In this document: piece by piece, positions 1 to 7,737 of the stretch
How the letters are laid out: every line of letters begins with the position of its first letter
Numbering within the stretch: position 1 is the first letter of the stretch
Assembly: GCA_017992885.1 (NCBI GenBank)
Contig: JAGONT010000021.1
Coordinates: forward strand, 1-37,167
DNA length: 37,167 nucleotides
Source of the DNA: Alphaproteobacteria bacterium
Lineage (GTDB): Bacteria > Pseudomonadota > Alphaproteobacteria > UBA9655
Direction: 5' to 3'
Program-made: the position numbers and the translations under genes
The notes under the pieces: model-generated
What the model saw: the letters and a program-made list of their open reading frames with translations, nothing else
What the model was told of the DNA's origin: nothing
The model's database searches: none

Positions 1-145
1 CACCGCCAACTTTACGCACCTTAAGAATCTTAAATTTTTGACCGTGTAAGGGGTGATAGGGATGGGTTATCTGAGCATACCCAAAATCTCTATTGTTATT
101 AAGTGTAGTTTGTTTTATGTGTGGAAGAAAAACATTATGGTTTCC
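1..145 (-). CDS. DUF5372-like fragment, runs off the left edge
   Basis: On the minus strand a frame stays open from about 145 to the window edge. It encodes a stretch containing ITHPYHPLHGQKFKILKV, which resembles the start of the DUF5372 family (HPfHPLxGxxFE-type motif), small proteins often found beside transposase or recombinase genes. The family call is from memory and not searched. No ATG, GTG or TTG lies in this frame between the upstream TAA and the motif, so the 5' end may be broken or frameshifted. Most of the protein would lie outside the window. The rest of 146-430 holds only AT-rich DNA and a short perfect inverted repeat at 297-312 (AATGAT-TAAG-ATCATT). Confidence 0.35.
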
Positions 146-430
146 TTATTACTACGATCTTTTAGGAATTGGATGCTCTGGTTAAGAAGTCCTATGCTTT
201 GCTTTGCAAATCAAGAACTTCTAGCCCTAGCATGACACGGGTTGTTAGGAGGCGTAACCACACCTCAATCAACCTACAAAAAGCTTACATTTTGAGAATG
301 ATTAAGATCATTATTGAACCCCAAAAGACTCCAAGTTAATTCAATCAATTATTTTTCTCTTGCAATTGTTATGATGCAGTGTACTTATCATTATATGTAT
401 AAAAATATTTTTATAATGATGAGTTTTGAT

Positions 431-2707
431 ATGTTTTTTTTAAAAAAATACTCTGCTGTTTTTTCTGTCGTAGCGTTAATATTCCTTATGGATCTGCGCC
501 TTCATGAACTGCGTGGTGTGGGGGCAAGTGTTGATCATTCAAAAGTCGACCTTGGTCTTAAATACCCTTTAACCATAGAAGGGATGCTGGCCCTTAAAGC
601 AGATGAAACCCTTCTACATGAGCTTGTGGATCGGTATGAAGCCGAACAAGTTGTACTTTCTGCAAAAGAGTTGGAAACCTTGCCTACGCTGTTTATGAGA
701 TTAGCTGAAGACTATTCAACAAAAGAAAAATTTAGTAAAGCAGCAAAGTATTTTCTTCGGGCAGAAGACTTGGGTGATCCAACAGCAAGAAAAGGCTTCC
801 TTGGGCTTGCCAACACATTAAAGAATCTTCCCAAACGGCAAAGAAAAATCCAAGCTCAAAAGCTAAGTCAGGTCTATCAGCAAGATGCTGAAAGAGGGGG
901 TACGCAATCCTTTATGATTCGGGCAGAGGTTTATGCTATAGAGAAAGATGATGGTAAAGCAATGGAGTACTATCTTAAAGCGGCCCACCAAGGCGATGCC
1001 CAGGCTTATTCAAAAGCCTACGATTATTATTGTATGGTGTATGCTATCGTTACAGACTCAATCACGCGTTTGGCAAGGTGTGTGGAAGCCGTGGAGAAAG
1101 AAGAAGAAAATAGCAATCCGCATGCCGCTTATATGAGAGCAGAATTGCTCCTTAAAGATTTTAGAAGGCAGATGGAATGTTATACTAAGGCTGCAAAATG
1201 GGGGCACCCAGAGGCGTGGACAGCTGCTGGGAATTGTTATGTTGAAACCATGAAGAGAGGTAGAGTTTCTAGAGAGCATAAAGTGGCTTTTGCCCCGCTT
1301 CTGGCTCACTATAGAGAATGCGCAGAGCAAGGGGATGAAGCGCACTATCTTAATATTGCAGACATGTATAAAAAAGGAATTGGTGATGATCCTGATAAGG
1401 AAAATCTTACTGAGTGGTACGGGAAAGAGGTGGCATGTTTAAGTCGATTAGCAGGAGCAGGAGACGATAAAGCCTACCAGGAAGCTCTGAGTTTGAGTGA
1501 AGGTTTAGTAAAGGAATCGTTCGCCCCAGATCAAAGGTTAAGGATATTTAAACCCCTTTTTGAATTAAATCTCCAGAAAGCAAAAGAAGGTTCACCCCTT
1601 GCACAATTAAATGTGGGCTTTGATTATAAATGGGGAAGGGGGGTTGTAAGTGACATAGAGCAAGCTGCCGTTTGGTTTTTAAAGATAAAGGCAGAAGAAG
1701 ACCTTTCTTTATATAACACAGCTCACTCAAGCTTTTATAAGTTATATGATTCTTCCAGAAATGATCTAGATGATCTTAAAAAGCTTTTTCCTTTCTATCT
1801 AGCAGAAGCAACAGCAGGAGATCACAATGCTCAATATATCGTCGGAAAAATGTATCTTAAACAACGTGGCGTTGAAAAAGATGATGAAGAAGCTCGCAAA
1901 TGGTTTGAAAAAGCTTTAGAAAATGTAAATAAGGCAGCCTATAGGTTAGGTCGGCTTTGTGAGTTAAAAAGCACACCAGATATAGAGCGTGCCTTTGCCT
2001 ATTATAAACAAGGGAAATCTGAAAAAGGCATCAAAGAATATATTAAGAGAAAAGAGACAAAAGCATATATAAGAAGCAACAGTGACATAAAATTCGACTC
2101 TCAAGACCTTAACGTTGCTTTTGCGGAATTTCATAAAGTTTTAGCTCAACCCGCAATTCTCTCTGATCCAGCTCAAGCTCAGGTCGTAAAGGAATCGCCC
2201 CTAGGCAGGGCGTTGACCGCAGTTGAAGAGTGCATGATTAATCTTTCTGAGATTGATTCGGAAGATTTGGCAAAGAAGAGGACTGGCTTTTTATTGACAG
2301 CAGTAACTGCCAAGAAAACTGTCCCAGAATTTATAGAAACATTTGAATTTGCCGGCAACACTTACGTTTCTATTGGCAAAGAAAATTGTGCGCTTGCAGA
2401 AAGAGTAAGATTTGTCTTATGTCAGTTCAAAGAAATTGAAGAGGATATGAATGAGAATATCTATGCTTGTACTCGTGCTATTCGCAACAACTCCTCAAAA
2501 TTAATCACACTTGCCGCTTTAGCGATTGGAGATGAAAAAAGCCAACAAAAATATGCACGCTTATCTAAAGCTCAAGAAAGATTGGTCTATGAGAGGGAAA
2601 GATTAGAGGCATACAAACCCGCGAGGTCGGCACTTAAAAAATTCTTAAAATTGAGTGGGAGTCGTAATGCTGACTTTTTCGATGACAACGAATTTGGATT
2701 CTTATAA
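431..2707 (+). CDS. Secreted Sel1/TPR-repeat protein
   Basis: Encodes about 758 residues. The N-terminus MFFLKKYSAVFSVVALIFLM looks like a signal peptide. I chose the ATG at 431 because it puts the Lys-Lys and hydrophobic core at the very start and has a weak GATGAG upstream. The frame is open back to a TTG at 314, with other ATGs at 371, 416 and 419. The body contains repeated Sel1-like alpha-hairpins, for example AMEYYLKAAHQGDAQAY, QMECYTKAAKWGHPEAW and EARKWFEKALENVNKAAYRLG. The C-terminal 200 residues are helical and Lys-rich without a recognised domain. Sel1 proteins are protein-protein scaffolds and are often expanded or exported in intracellular bacteria, so a host- or envelope-facing role is plausible but not shown. 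It appears to be a single-gene unit. Confidence 0.8.
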   Translation: MFFLKKYSAVFSVVALIFLMDLRLHELRGVGASVDHSKVDLGLKYPLTIEGMLALKADETLLHELVDRYEAEQVVLSAKELETLPTLFMRLAEDYSTKEKFSKAAKYFLRAEDLGDPTARKGFLGLANTLKNLPKRQRKIQAQKLSQVYQQDAERGGTQSFMIRAEVYAIEKDDGKAMEYYLKAAHQGDAQAYSKAYDYYCMVYAIVTDSITRLARCVEAVEKEEENSNPHAAYMRAELLLKDFRRQMECYTKAAKWGHPEAWTAAGNCYVETMKRGRVSREHKVAFAPLLAHYRECAEQGDEAHYLNIADMYKKGIGDDPDKENLTEWYGKEVACLSRLAGAGDDKAYQEALSLSEGLVKESFAPDQRLRIFKPLFELNLQKAKEGSPLAQLNVGFDYKWGRGVVSDIEQAAVWFLKIKAEEDLSLYNTAHSSFYKLYDSSRNDLDDLKKLFPFYLAEATAGDHNAQYIVGKMYLKQRGVEKDDEEARKWFEKALENVNKAAYRLGRLCELKSTPDIERAFAYYKQGKSEKGIKEYIKRKETKAYIRSNSDIKFDSQDLNVAFAEFHKVLAQPAILSDPAQAQVVKESPLGRALTAVEECMINLSEIDSEDLAKKRTGFLLTAVTAKKTVPEFIETFEFAGNTYVSIGKENCALAERVRFVLCQFKEIEEDMNENIYACTRAIRNNSSKLITLAALAIGDEKSQQKYARLSKAQERLVYERERLEAYKPARSALKKFLKLSGSRNADFFDDNEFGFL

Positions 2708-2829
2708 TAGCTTTCACCATGAGGGTTTTTGAATTATTTCTTTTCTTATGGTTTGGAAAATTAAAGCAACCATAAAGAAGGATCATTAAAGCTTCATGCA
2801 TTATAGCTTCTATTCCCTTAGGCGCTCTC

Positions 2830-2857
2830 TTGACTTAAAAAAATTATTCTATACGAT
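2830..2857 (+). promoter_or_regulatory. Candidate sigma-70 promoter for the MFS exporter
   Basis: TTGACT at 2830-2835 and TACGAT at 2852-2857 are separated by 16 bp. This would give a leader of roughly 180 nt before the exporter gene. It is the clearest promoter-like pair in the 2708-3046 gap. Confidence 0.5.
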
Positions 2858-2883
2858 AAAATGGATCAACGGAGTTTACGAAG

Positions 2884-2938
2884 ATGGGTCTTATTCTCAC
2901 AAGCTAACAGTCGGTATTTAGGATTTTCCTAAGTACCG
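2884..2938 (+). promoter_or_regulatory. Leader mini-ORF followed by a strong hairpin
   Basis: GGAG at 2871-2874 precedes an ATG at 2884 that opens a 7-residue ORF (MGLILTS, stop 2905-2907). Four bases later begins a 12-bp stem (2912-2923 with 2927-2938, one G-U pair, 3-nt loop). A second, longer frame (ATG 2861 to TAA 2932) ends inside the 3' arm, but its ATG probably lies upstream of the transcription start. A mini-ORF abutting a strong hairpin ahead of a drug exporter suggests translation-coupled control. The function is inference only. Confidence 0.35.
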
Positions 2939-2984
2939 TATGATCAAGTCATCTTTATTTTTTCCTCTATCATGCGGTTAATTG

Positions 2985-3013
2985 AAGCCATTTTAATGGT
3001 GGCTTTGGTTTTT
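2985..3013 (+). terminator. Weak terminator-like hairpin in the exporter leader
   Basis: AAGCCA (2985-2990) pairs with TGGCTT (3000-3005), with a 9-nt loop, followed by TGGTTTTT. It lies between the leader hairpin and the exporter's ribosome binding site, where an attenuator would sit. The stem is only 6 bp, so this is tentative. Confidence 0.3.
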
Positions 3014-3046
3014 ATTACATTTCTTGCTTAACGAAGGATGCATGCG

Positions 3047-4237
3047 ATGAACCGCTCCTATTATTTTGTAGTTCCCTTTTTATTGATATTGATTATTGCC
3101 ACGGCTGAAATGGCAACGGCAATTTACACACCCAGCTTACCTACTGTTGCTCAATACTTTCACGTTTCTGAGGCTGTTGCCCAGTGGACGGTGAGCATTA
3201 ACTTACTTGGACTTGCTTTATCAGGGCCGATTTATGGACCATGGTCTGATTGCCATGGAAGACGGATCGTTTTACGTGTTGGCATGGGATTGTTCTTATT
3301 TGGATCTGTATTTTCTTGGATGGCAAATTCAATTGAGATCTTATTAGTTGCTCGTTTTGTCCAAGGACTTGGGGCTGGCGTTGCCGTTGTGGTGGCTTTT
3401 GCTGTTGTGTGCGACGTATTCGATGAAAAGAAAAGTGCTCAAGTGTTGTCTTACATGGGGATGGCGATTGCTTTATCTCCAGGCGTGGCGCCAATTGTAG
3501 GAAGTTATCTGGCTCATAACCATGGGTGGAAAATCTGTTTTGGGGCTGTCAGTCTTACCGCTGCAATTATTGTCTTGCTGCTTTTTTTCTGGATGCCTGA
3601 AACCTTGCCAGAAAAAAAGAGACCCAAATTTTCCTTTCGTGCCATTGGACGTGGATATTGGAAGGCTTGTAAAAACAAGCGTTTTTTAGCTCTTGCCTTG
3701 ATTCCGGGTTTGATGATTGGAGGGATATGGACGTGGATGGCCGCGTTGCCGGTATTTTTTATCAGCTATCTGGAAGTCCCCCTCCAACACTATGGTTACT
3801 ATGGCTTTTCAGGTGTTGCCATGTATGTGGCAGGGGCGTTCATCAACAGCAAAATGGTTCATCGATTTTCCTTGAAAACCCTTTTGCTAGCTGGGTTGAG
3901 TTTGTGTTTAATGGGCCCAATTTTCTTGCTTGGAGCAGGATATGAGGGCGTCAATAATCCGTTGATTTTTCAACTATTGAACTTTCCCTTTTCTTTCGGG
4001 CTTGCTTTTATTTTACCGAATGGAACCGCGCTTGCCTTTTCTGAAGTGCGTGAAGGACTGGGAACAAGTTCAGCGCTTATAGGGTCCTTGGAAATGGCTT
4101 TAGGGGCGCTAAGCGTCTTTTTAGTGGGTAAGTTATTTAATGGAACGATGATCCCCATCGCCAGCATTATGCTGGGAGCAACGATTTTAAGCTTATGTTT
4201 ATATGCCTATTTAGTACGTGATTCACAAAGGGAATAG
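3047..4237 (+). CDS. MFS multidrug exporter, Bcr/CflA (DHA1) family
   Basis: A protein of 396 residues with about 12 hydrophobic segments, the usual size for the family. After TM1 it carries the Bcr/CflA-like stretch YTPSLPTVAQYF. The loop between TM2 and TM3 has the MFS motif A variant GPWSDCHGRR. Motif C-like GxxxGPxxG appears as SPGVAPIVGSYL in TM5. It should act as a proton-driven drug or metabolite exporter in the inner membrane; the substrate cannot be read from sequence. The start at 3047 is preferred over the in-frame ATG at 3038 because AAGGA (3034-3038) sits 8 nt upstream of 3047 and overlaps 3038. It stands alone behind a structured leader, which suggests inducible expression. It converges on kdsB. 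Confidence 0.88.
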   Translation: MNRSYYFVVPFLLILIIATAEMATAIYTPSLPTVAQYFHVSEAVAQWTVSINLLGLALSGPIYGPWSDCHGRRIVLRVGMGLFLFGSVFSWMANSIEILLVARFVQGLGAGVAVVVAFAVVCDVFDEKKSAQVLSYMGMAIALSPGVAPIVGSYLAHNHGWKICFGAVSLTAAIIVLLLFFWMPETLPEKKRPKFSFRAIGRGYWKACKNKRFLALALIPGLMIGGIWTWMAALPVFFISYLEVPLQHYGYYGFSGVAMYVAGAFINSKMVHRFSLKTLLLAGLSLCLMGPIFLLGAGYEGVNNPLIFQLLNFPFSFGLAFILPNGTALAFSEVREGLGTSSALIGSLEMALGALSVFLVGKLFNGTMIPIASIMLGATILSLCLYAYLVRDSQRE

Positions 4238-4285
4238 ATTTGTCAAAGCGTTTCTTTAGGTTATACAAACAAAGTATGATCTTGT

Positions 4286-4360
4286 ATGGATTCTCTGGAT
4301 AAGAAAAGCTAATGCCACTGCTTTGCAGTGTCCAAGCTTTTCTCGTCTGAGGATGACACT
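4286..4360 (+). repeat. Dispersed palindromic repeat, family A, copy 1
   Basis: This 75-bp element aligns with copies at 29227-29301 (reverse orientation) and 29367-29436. It has a nested dyad: AGAAAAGCT pairs with AAGCTTTTCT around a core CACTGC-TTT-GCAGTG (4316-4330). It lies between the convergent MFS and kdsB genes, where the hairpin could also act as a transcript end. Confidence 0.75.
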
Positions 4361-4449
4361 CCGGTGAATTTTAGAAGGATCTTCTTCATAAATTTTCTTC
4401 GCGGAGCCTATTTCATTCTTATATTCCTACAAAACTTGATTGATCTTCT

Positions 4450-5238
4450 TTATGAAGAGCGGCTTTGAAGGGGATAACTCTCACTCATAATCTGGATGGC
4501 TTTGGCAAGATCAGCCGGGGTATCTACGCCAAAAAGGGCTTTTGTCTTGACAACTTTTACGTCTATGCGCATTCCGTCAGCTAAAGCCCGTAGTTGTTCA
4601 AGCGATTCTTGTTTTTCGAGACAGTTCACAGGCAGGGACACAAATCGATTGAAAGCTTCCCTGCGGTAGGCGTAAAGACCCACGTGATGATAATGAGGAC
4701 CAGGGCCCCATGGAATGGGAGAACGGCTAAAATAAAGAGCCCTTCCCACCGTTGCGTCTTGGTGTAAAGAAAGAGCAACTTTCACGAAATTCTCATTTTT
4801 TAGCTCAAAAGGGTCTTTAATGACTGTTGCAAGCGTTGCTATATCCACAAAGGGATCTGTCAAAGGGAGCAAAGCCTCTTCCAACAATGCAGGGTCAAGC
4901 GTTGGCAAATCGCCTTGAACATTGATGATAGAGTCATAGCTTTGGTGAGGATCATAAAGGTCAGCGGCTACTTTTATACGATCTGTTCCTGAAGGAAGAC
5001 GAGGGTCTGTCAGGATAGCTTCGCCGCCAAACGATTTGATGACCTGCATAATTTCTGCATCTCCGCACGCGACAATGACAGGTCCTACATTAGCTTTTAC
5101 TGCCTTGTCCCAGACGTGAACGATTAAGGGTTTGCCACAGATATCCGCCAAAGGCTTATTGGGTAAGCGCGTGGACGCTAAACGACTGGGGATGACAACG
5201 AGTGCTTTGTGCGACATATTTCTTAAATTCCTAGTCAT
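4450..5238 (-). CDS. kdsB: 3-deoxy-manno-octulosonate cytidylyltransferase (CMP-KDO synthetase)
   Basis: Activates KDO with CTP to give CMP-KDO for the inner core of lipopolysaccharide; cytosolic, EC 2.7.7.38. The nucleotidyltransferase signature VIPSRLASTRLPNKPL is at the N-terminus, followed by NVQGDLPTLDP for metal and nucleotide binding and FSRSPIPWG and HHVGLYAYRREAF, all typical of KdsB. The frame extends up to 5343, which would give 297 residues with an unusual N-terminus. I prefer the ATG at 5238 (262 residues), with AAGGGA 6 nt upstream. An ATG at 5217 (MSHKALVV) is also possible and closer to the usual length. Its presence implies this organism still makes KDO-containing LPS, which some intracellular relatives have lost. 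Confidence 0.92.
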   Translation of the reverse strand: MTRNLRNMSHKALVVIPSRLASTRLPNKPLADICGKPLIVHVWDKAVKANVGPVIVACGDAEIMQVIKSFGGEAILTDPRLPSGTDRIKVAADLYDPHQSYDSIINVQGDLPTLDPALLEEALLPLTDPFVDIATLATVIKDPFELKNENFVKVALSLHQDATVGRALYFSRSPIPWGPGPHYHHVGLYAYRREAFNRFVSLPVNCLEKQESLEQLRALADGMRIDVKVVKTKALFGVDTPADLAKAIQIMSESYPLQSRSS

Positions 5239-5412
5239 TGAAAGTCCCTTATCATTAAAGCCTTCTTTTCCTGTGTCAAATAAAATTTCTGTACGGCTTT
5301 CTTGAAAAGAGGTAGGAATGTTTTGATCTTTTTTGGATAGCACACGATTTCCATAATATAAGCTAACAGATGGTTTTTAGATTTAATCCTGCTACTTTGA
5401 TATTATTACTTC

Positions 5413-5450
5413 TGGATTGCTTCCCTCTGCTCGCAATGACGAACTTATTG
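5413..5450 (+). repeat. Dispersed repeat, family B, copy 1
   Basis: The stretch TGGATTGCTT...CGCAATGACGAAC is near-identical to 7099-7136 and is also present inverted at 7156-7195. The same gap (5239-5580) also has a 9-bp inverted repeat, GATCCTGAA at 5473-5481 and TTCAGGATC at 5548-5556, flanking CCCTAGGG at 5525-5532. No gene was seen in the gap. Confidence 0.7.
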
Positions 5451-5580
5451 GTATCATAAACGATTCTCAAAAGATCCTGAACCCATCTCTTTAAGAGTCC
5501 GCAGAATACCAGACTAAGCGGTTACCCTAGGGATTTTTAAAGGAGAATTCAGGATCATATTCATTGAAAATAACAATAGT

Positions 5581-6567
5581 CTAGTTTAATAAACCTTCAG
5601 TTTGAGTGAGCGTACTAATTTGAGAGAATACTTCTCCAAATAAGTCATTTTTCTTTCTTAATCTTTCTGTCTCCTCTTGAAAAGAAGAAAGTTGTTCTGC
5701 GAGCTTAGCTTCTGCGAGCTTTTGAGCTATTATTTCCGTTTCAAGCTTTTTGAAGAGCATTATTTTTTCTTGTTCAACTTTTTTCAAGCGATCTATTTCT
5801 TCCTGAAAAGAAGAGATCTGTTCTTGAAATGCGCTTTCTTTATCTTGTGCGGCTAAAAGAGCCTCTTCACGAGCTGCTCTTGCCGTTGTAAGCTCGGCGA
5901 AGAGATCATCATTTTCTTGCTTTGCAGCCACGAGAGCTTGCTCGTGAGTAGATCTTACCTCTGTAAGCTCTTTGGAGAGAGTCGCTTTTACATAACCTAT
6001 AAGGCTAGCTGTGTCACGGGCCTCAGCTCTTAATATCCTTCGTCCCTCTTTTCGCGTAAAGTATTGACGTGGTGGGTGACCCATCGCCTCTAAAAGACCT
6101 TGGATCGCTGCAAATGTTTTGCCACGTTTAATGGGTGTAATAGCTGCCAACATAGCTTCCAAAATCTTTCTCTCGTGTATAATAGGCCATAAATCTTTAT
6201 CTAGGTCTTTTTGAGTTATCTCCTGAGGTAATGTAAATGTTCTCATAAGTACCATTTCATTACTGTACGGTTTTTCCCAAGGAAATACCTCACGAGAAGT
6301 CTCACGTAGGAAACCTAATAGGTTCCTTACTCTTGGCTCATCTTCAGCTTGGTAGAGTTGAATAGGCATAAATACGATTGCCTTATCATCTTGTGAAAAG
6401 AGTATGTTTCTTTTTGTTTCTTGATCTTCACTTGTAGATGCTGCTTCTGTTGGCAGTAAAGGAACAGTTGAAGGCAGCCTATCTTGCTCTTCAGCATTCA
6501 TCCCCATACAGGGAACATTCAAAAGGTGGAATGCGAAGACACTAGAAAGTAGTAGTGGGTATTTCAT
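5581..6567 (-). CDS. Secreted coiled-coil protein of unknown function
   Basis: A protein of 328 residues that I do not recognise. MKYPLLLSSVFAFHLLNVPC is a likely Sec signal peptide; the Cys does not sit in a good lipobox, so a lipoprotein is less likely. Residues of about 60-180 form a globular region rich in charged and aromatic residues. From about 195 to 315 the sequence is a long heptad-rich coiled coil with a repeated SSFQEE(I/T)(D/E)RL(K/R)K element occurring twice. AAGGAG lies 8 nt before the ATG. It is divergent from the small Cys-rich gene at 6797, and the two share the AT-rich 6568-6796 region. An exported structural or effector role is inference; nothing indicates catalysis. Confidence 0.7.
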   Translation of the reverse strand: MKYPLLLSSVFAFHLLNVPCMGMNAEEQDRLPSTVPLLPTEAASTSEDQETKRNILFSQDDKAIVFMPIQLYQAEDEPRVRNLLGFLRETSREVFPWEKPYSNEMVLMRTFTLPQEITQKDLDKDLWPIIHERKILEAMLAAITPIKRGKTFAAIQGLLEAMGHPPRQYFTRKEGRRILRAEARDTASLIGYVKATLSKELTEVRSTHEQALVAAKQENDDLFAELTTARAAREEALLAAQDKESAFQEQISSFQEEIDRLKKVEQEKIMLFKKLETEIIAQKLAEAKLAEQLSSFQEETERLRKKNDLFGEVFSQISTLTQTEGLLN

Positions 6568-6692
6568 ATAAAACTCCTTATTAACTCGATAAACTCTTAA
6601 CTTTATGAGAAGAGCGTATAGACTTTAAGAAATGAAATAGTTTGATGTCACAACCCTTCTTTTCTAGAGTAATTACTGATTTTTTTCTTACT

Positions 6693-6707
6693 TTAACCGT
6701 ATTTTAA
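6693..6707. promoter_or_regulatory. CtrA-like box TTAA-N7-TTAA
   Basis: TTAA at 6693-6696 and at 6704-6707 are spaced exactly 7 bp. The site lies between two divergent genes for exported proteins. In DNA this AT-rich the pattern often arises by chance, so the call is weak. Confidence 0.25.
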
Positions 6708-6796
6708 GAAATATATCTGATAATATTGAAAGAAGAAAAATTGATTTCAATTAATAAAAATTAACAGATACAAATTGAGGGAAAAGGAAGCTGAAT

Positions 6797-6994
6797 ATGT
6801 CAAAAAAATTTCTTCAAGGATTAATTTTTACGGGGGTGAGCTTGGCCTTCTTCCAAGAAGGAGCAAAAGCACTTAATTGTAAAGATCAACTTGATAGCTG
6901 TGATAACTCTTGCCCAACAAAAGGTTTCAATCAAGTTAATGCGGAGTGTGTCCTTAAGTGCATTGAGGTCTATGATAAATGTATTCATAGATAG
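6797..6994 (+). CDS. Small secreted six-cysteine protein
   Basis: A 65-residue ORF. Residues 1-26 are a convincing signal peptide (MSKKFLQGLIFTGVSLAFF, cleavage near AKA or just after). The mature part of about 40 residues holds six cysteines in the mirror-symmetric spacing C-x6-C-x3-C-x11-C-x3-C-x6-C. This is what a two-helix hairpin cross-linked by three disulfides would need, as in alpha-hairpinin or CHCH-like folds; the analogy is structural, not a homology claim. AAGGAAG sits just upstream of the ATG. It is conserved enough in design to be real despite its size. Function is unknown; periplasmic or host-exposed secretion fits. Confidence 0.75.
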   Translation: MSKKFLQGLIFTGVSLAFFQEGAKALNCKDQLDSCDNSCPTKGFNQVNAECVLKCIEVYDKCIHR

Positions 6995-7098
6995 CTTTTA
7001 TTCACGTAGCTTACTCGTTTCCTTGCCTTCCAAGGCCATTCTTGAAAACAAGATGTCAGTTTTCATTTACAAAAACGAATTAAGAACAAGTATCATTC

Positions 7099-7195
7099 TG
7101 GATTGCTTTGCTCCGCTCGCAATGACGAACCTATTGTTTTTTTATATAAAAAATTGTCATTGCGGGGAGGGATAAAGTCCTGACAAAGCAATCCA
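7099..7195. repeat. Inverted pair of family B repeats
   Basis: TGGATTGCTTTG (7099-7110) and CGCAATGAC (7118-7126) are matched in reverse by GTCATTGCG (7156-7164) and CAAAGCAATCCA (7184-7195). The pair could fold into a long hairpin and lies just downstream of bcp, which points toward it, so it may serve as a transcript end. The left arm is nearly identical to 5413-5450. Confidence 0.75.
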
Positions 7196-7215
7196 TTTAA
7201 ATTACGTCGTTAGCA

Positions 7216-7716
7216 TTACTGTCCGTCACTAACTTTTGTGGATAGTTCCTCAACTGTTGCTAAAACATTTTCTACGTGACCCGGTACGCTTGCCTTACGC
7301 CAGATTTTGGCAATTTTTCCCATTTCATCAATGAGAAAGGTTGAGCGTTCAATGCCAAAGTACTTGCGTCCATACATGGATTTTTCGATCCAAACGCCGT
7401 ATTTTTCACAGGTCTGTCCTTTTTCATCAGAAGCTAAAATAAAGTTCAGTTGTTCTTTTGCTTTAAATTTTTCATGACTTATGACAGAATCTTTAGATAT
7501 GCCAATAATGATAGCATTGCTTTTATCGAAATTAGGTTTGTGATTGCGGAAAGAACAGGCTTCTTGTGTGCAACCAGAGGTAGCATCTTTTGGGTAAAAA
7601 TAAACAATGACTTTTTTACCGATAAAGTCGGAAAGGGTGATAACTTTTTCTTCATCCGTGGGTAAGGTAAAATTTGGGGCAATGTCGCCTACTGCTAATG
7701 TCATATTCTCGCTCAT
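7216..7716 (-). CDS. bcp: Thiol peroxidase, Bcp/PrxQ peroxiredoxin
   Basis: A 166-residue AhpC/TSA-fold peroxiredoxin that reduces hydrogen and organic peroxides using thioredoxin or a similar donor in the cytosol. The peroxidatic Cys49 is in TSGCTQEACSF and Cys54 is the resolving Cys, the CX4C arrangement of atypical 2-Cys Bcp enzymes. VGDIAPNFTLP at the start and the GIERSTFLID strand near the C-terminus are family hallmarks. Length is normal. Either Met1 (7716) or Met5 (7704) may be the start; neither has a strong SD. It is divergent from the YhdP-like gene with only about 20 bp between start codons, so the two promoters must overlap the neighbouring coding sequences. Confidence 0.92.
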   Translation of the reverse strand: MSENMTLAVGDIAPNFTLPTDEEKVITLSDFIGKKVIVYFYPKDATSGCTQEACSFRNHKPNFDKSNAIIIGISKDSVISHEKFKAKEQLNFILASDEKGQTCEKYGVWIEKSMYGRKYFGIERSTFLIDEMGKIAKIWRKASVPGHVENVLATVEELSTKVSDGQ

Positions 7717-7737
7717 TATTTGATTTTTGGAGTGTCC

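Noticed and set aside
53..235. 60-residue plus-strand ORF near the left edge
   Set aside because: No SD or motif, and opposite to the DUF5372-like frame.
2861..2932. 23-residue leader ORF before the MFS gene
   Set aside because: Its ATG sits only a few bases after the -10 box, so it is probably not in the transcript; the 7-codon ORF at 2884 has an SD and was kept instead.
6891..7175. 94-residue plus-strand ORF overlapping the Cys-rich gene
   Set aside because: Runs through the dispersed repeat and lacks SD; the 6797 frame has a signal peptide and ordered cysteines.
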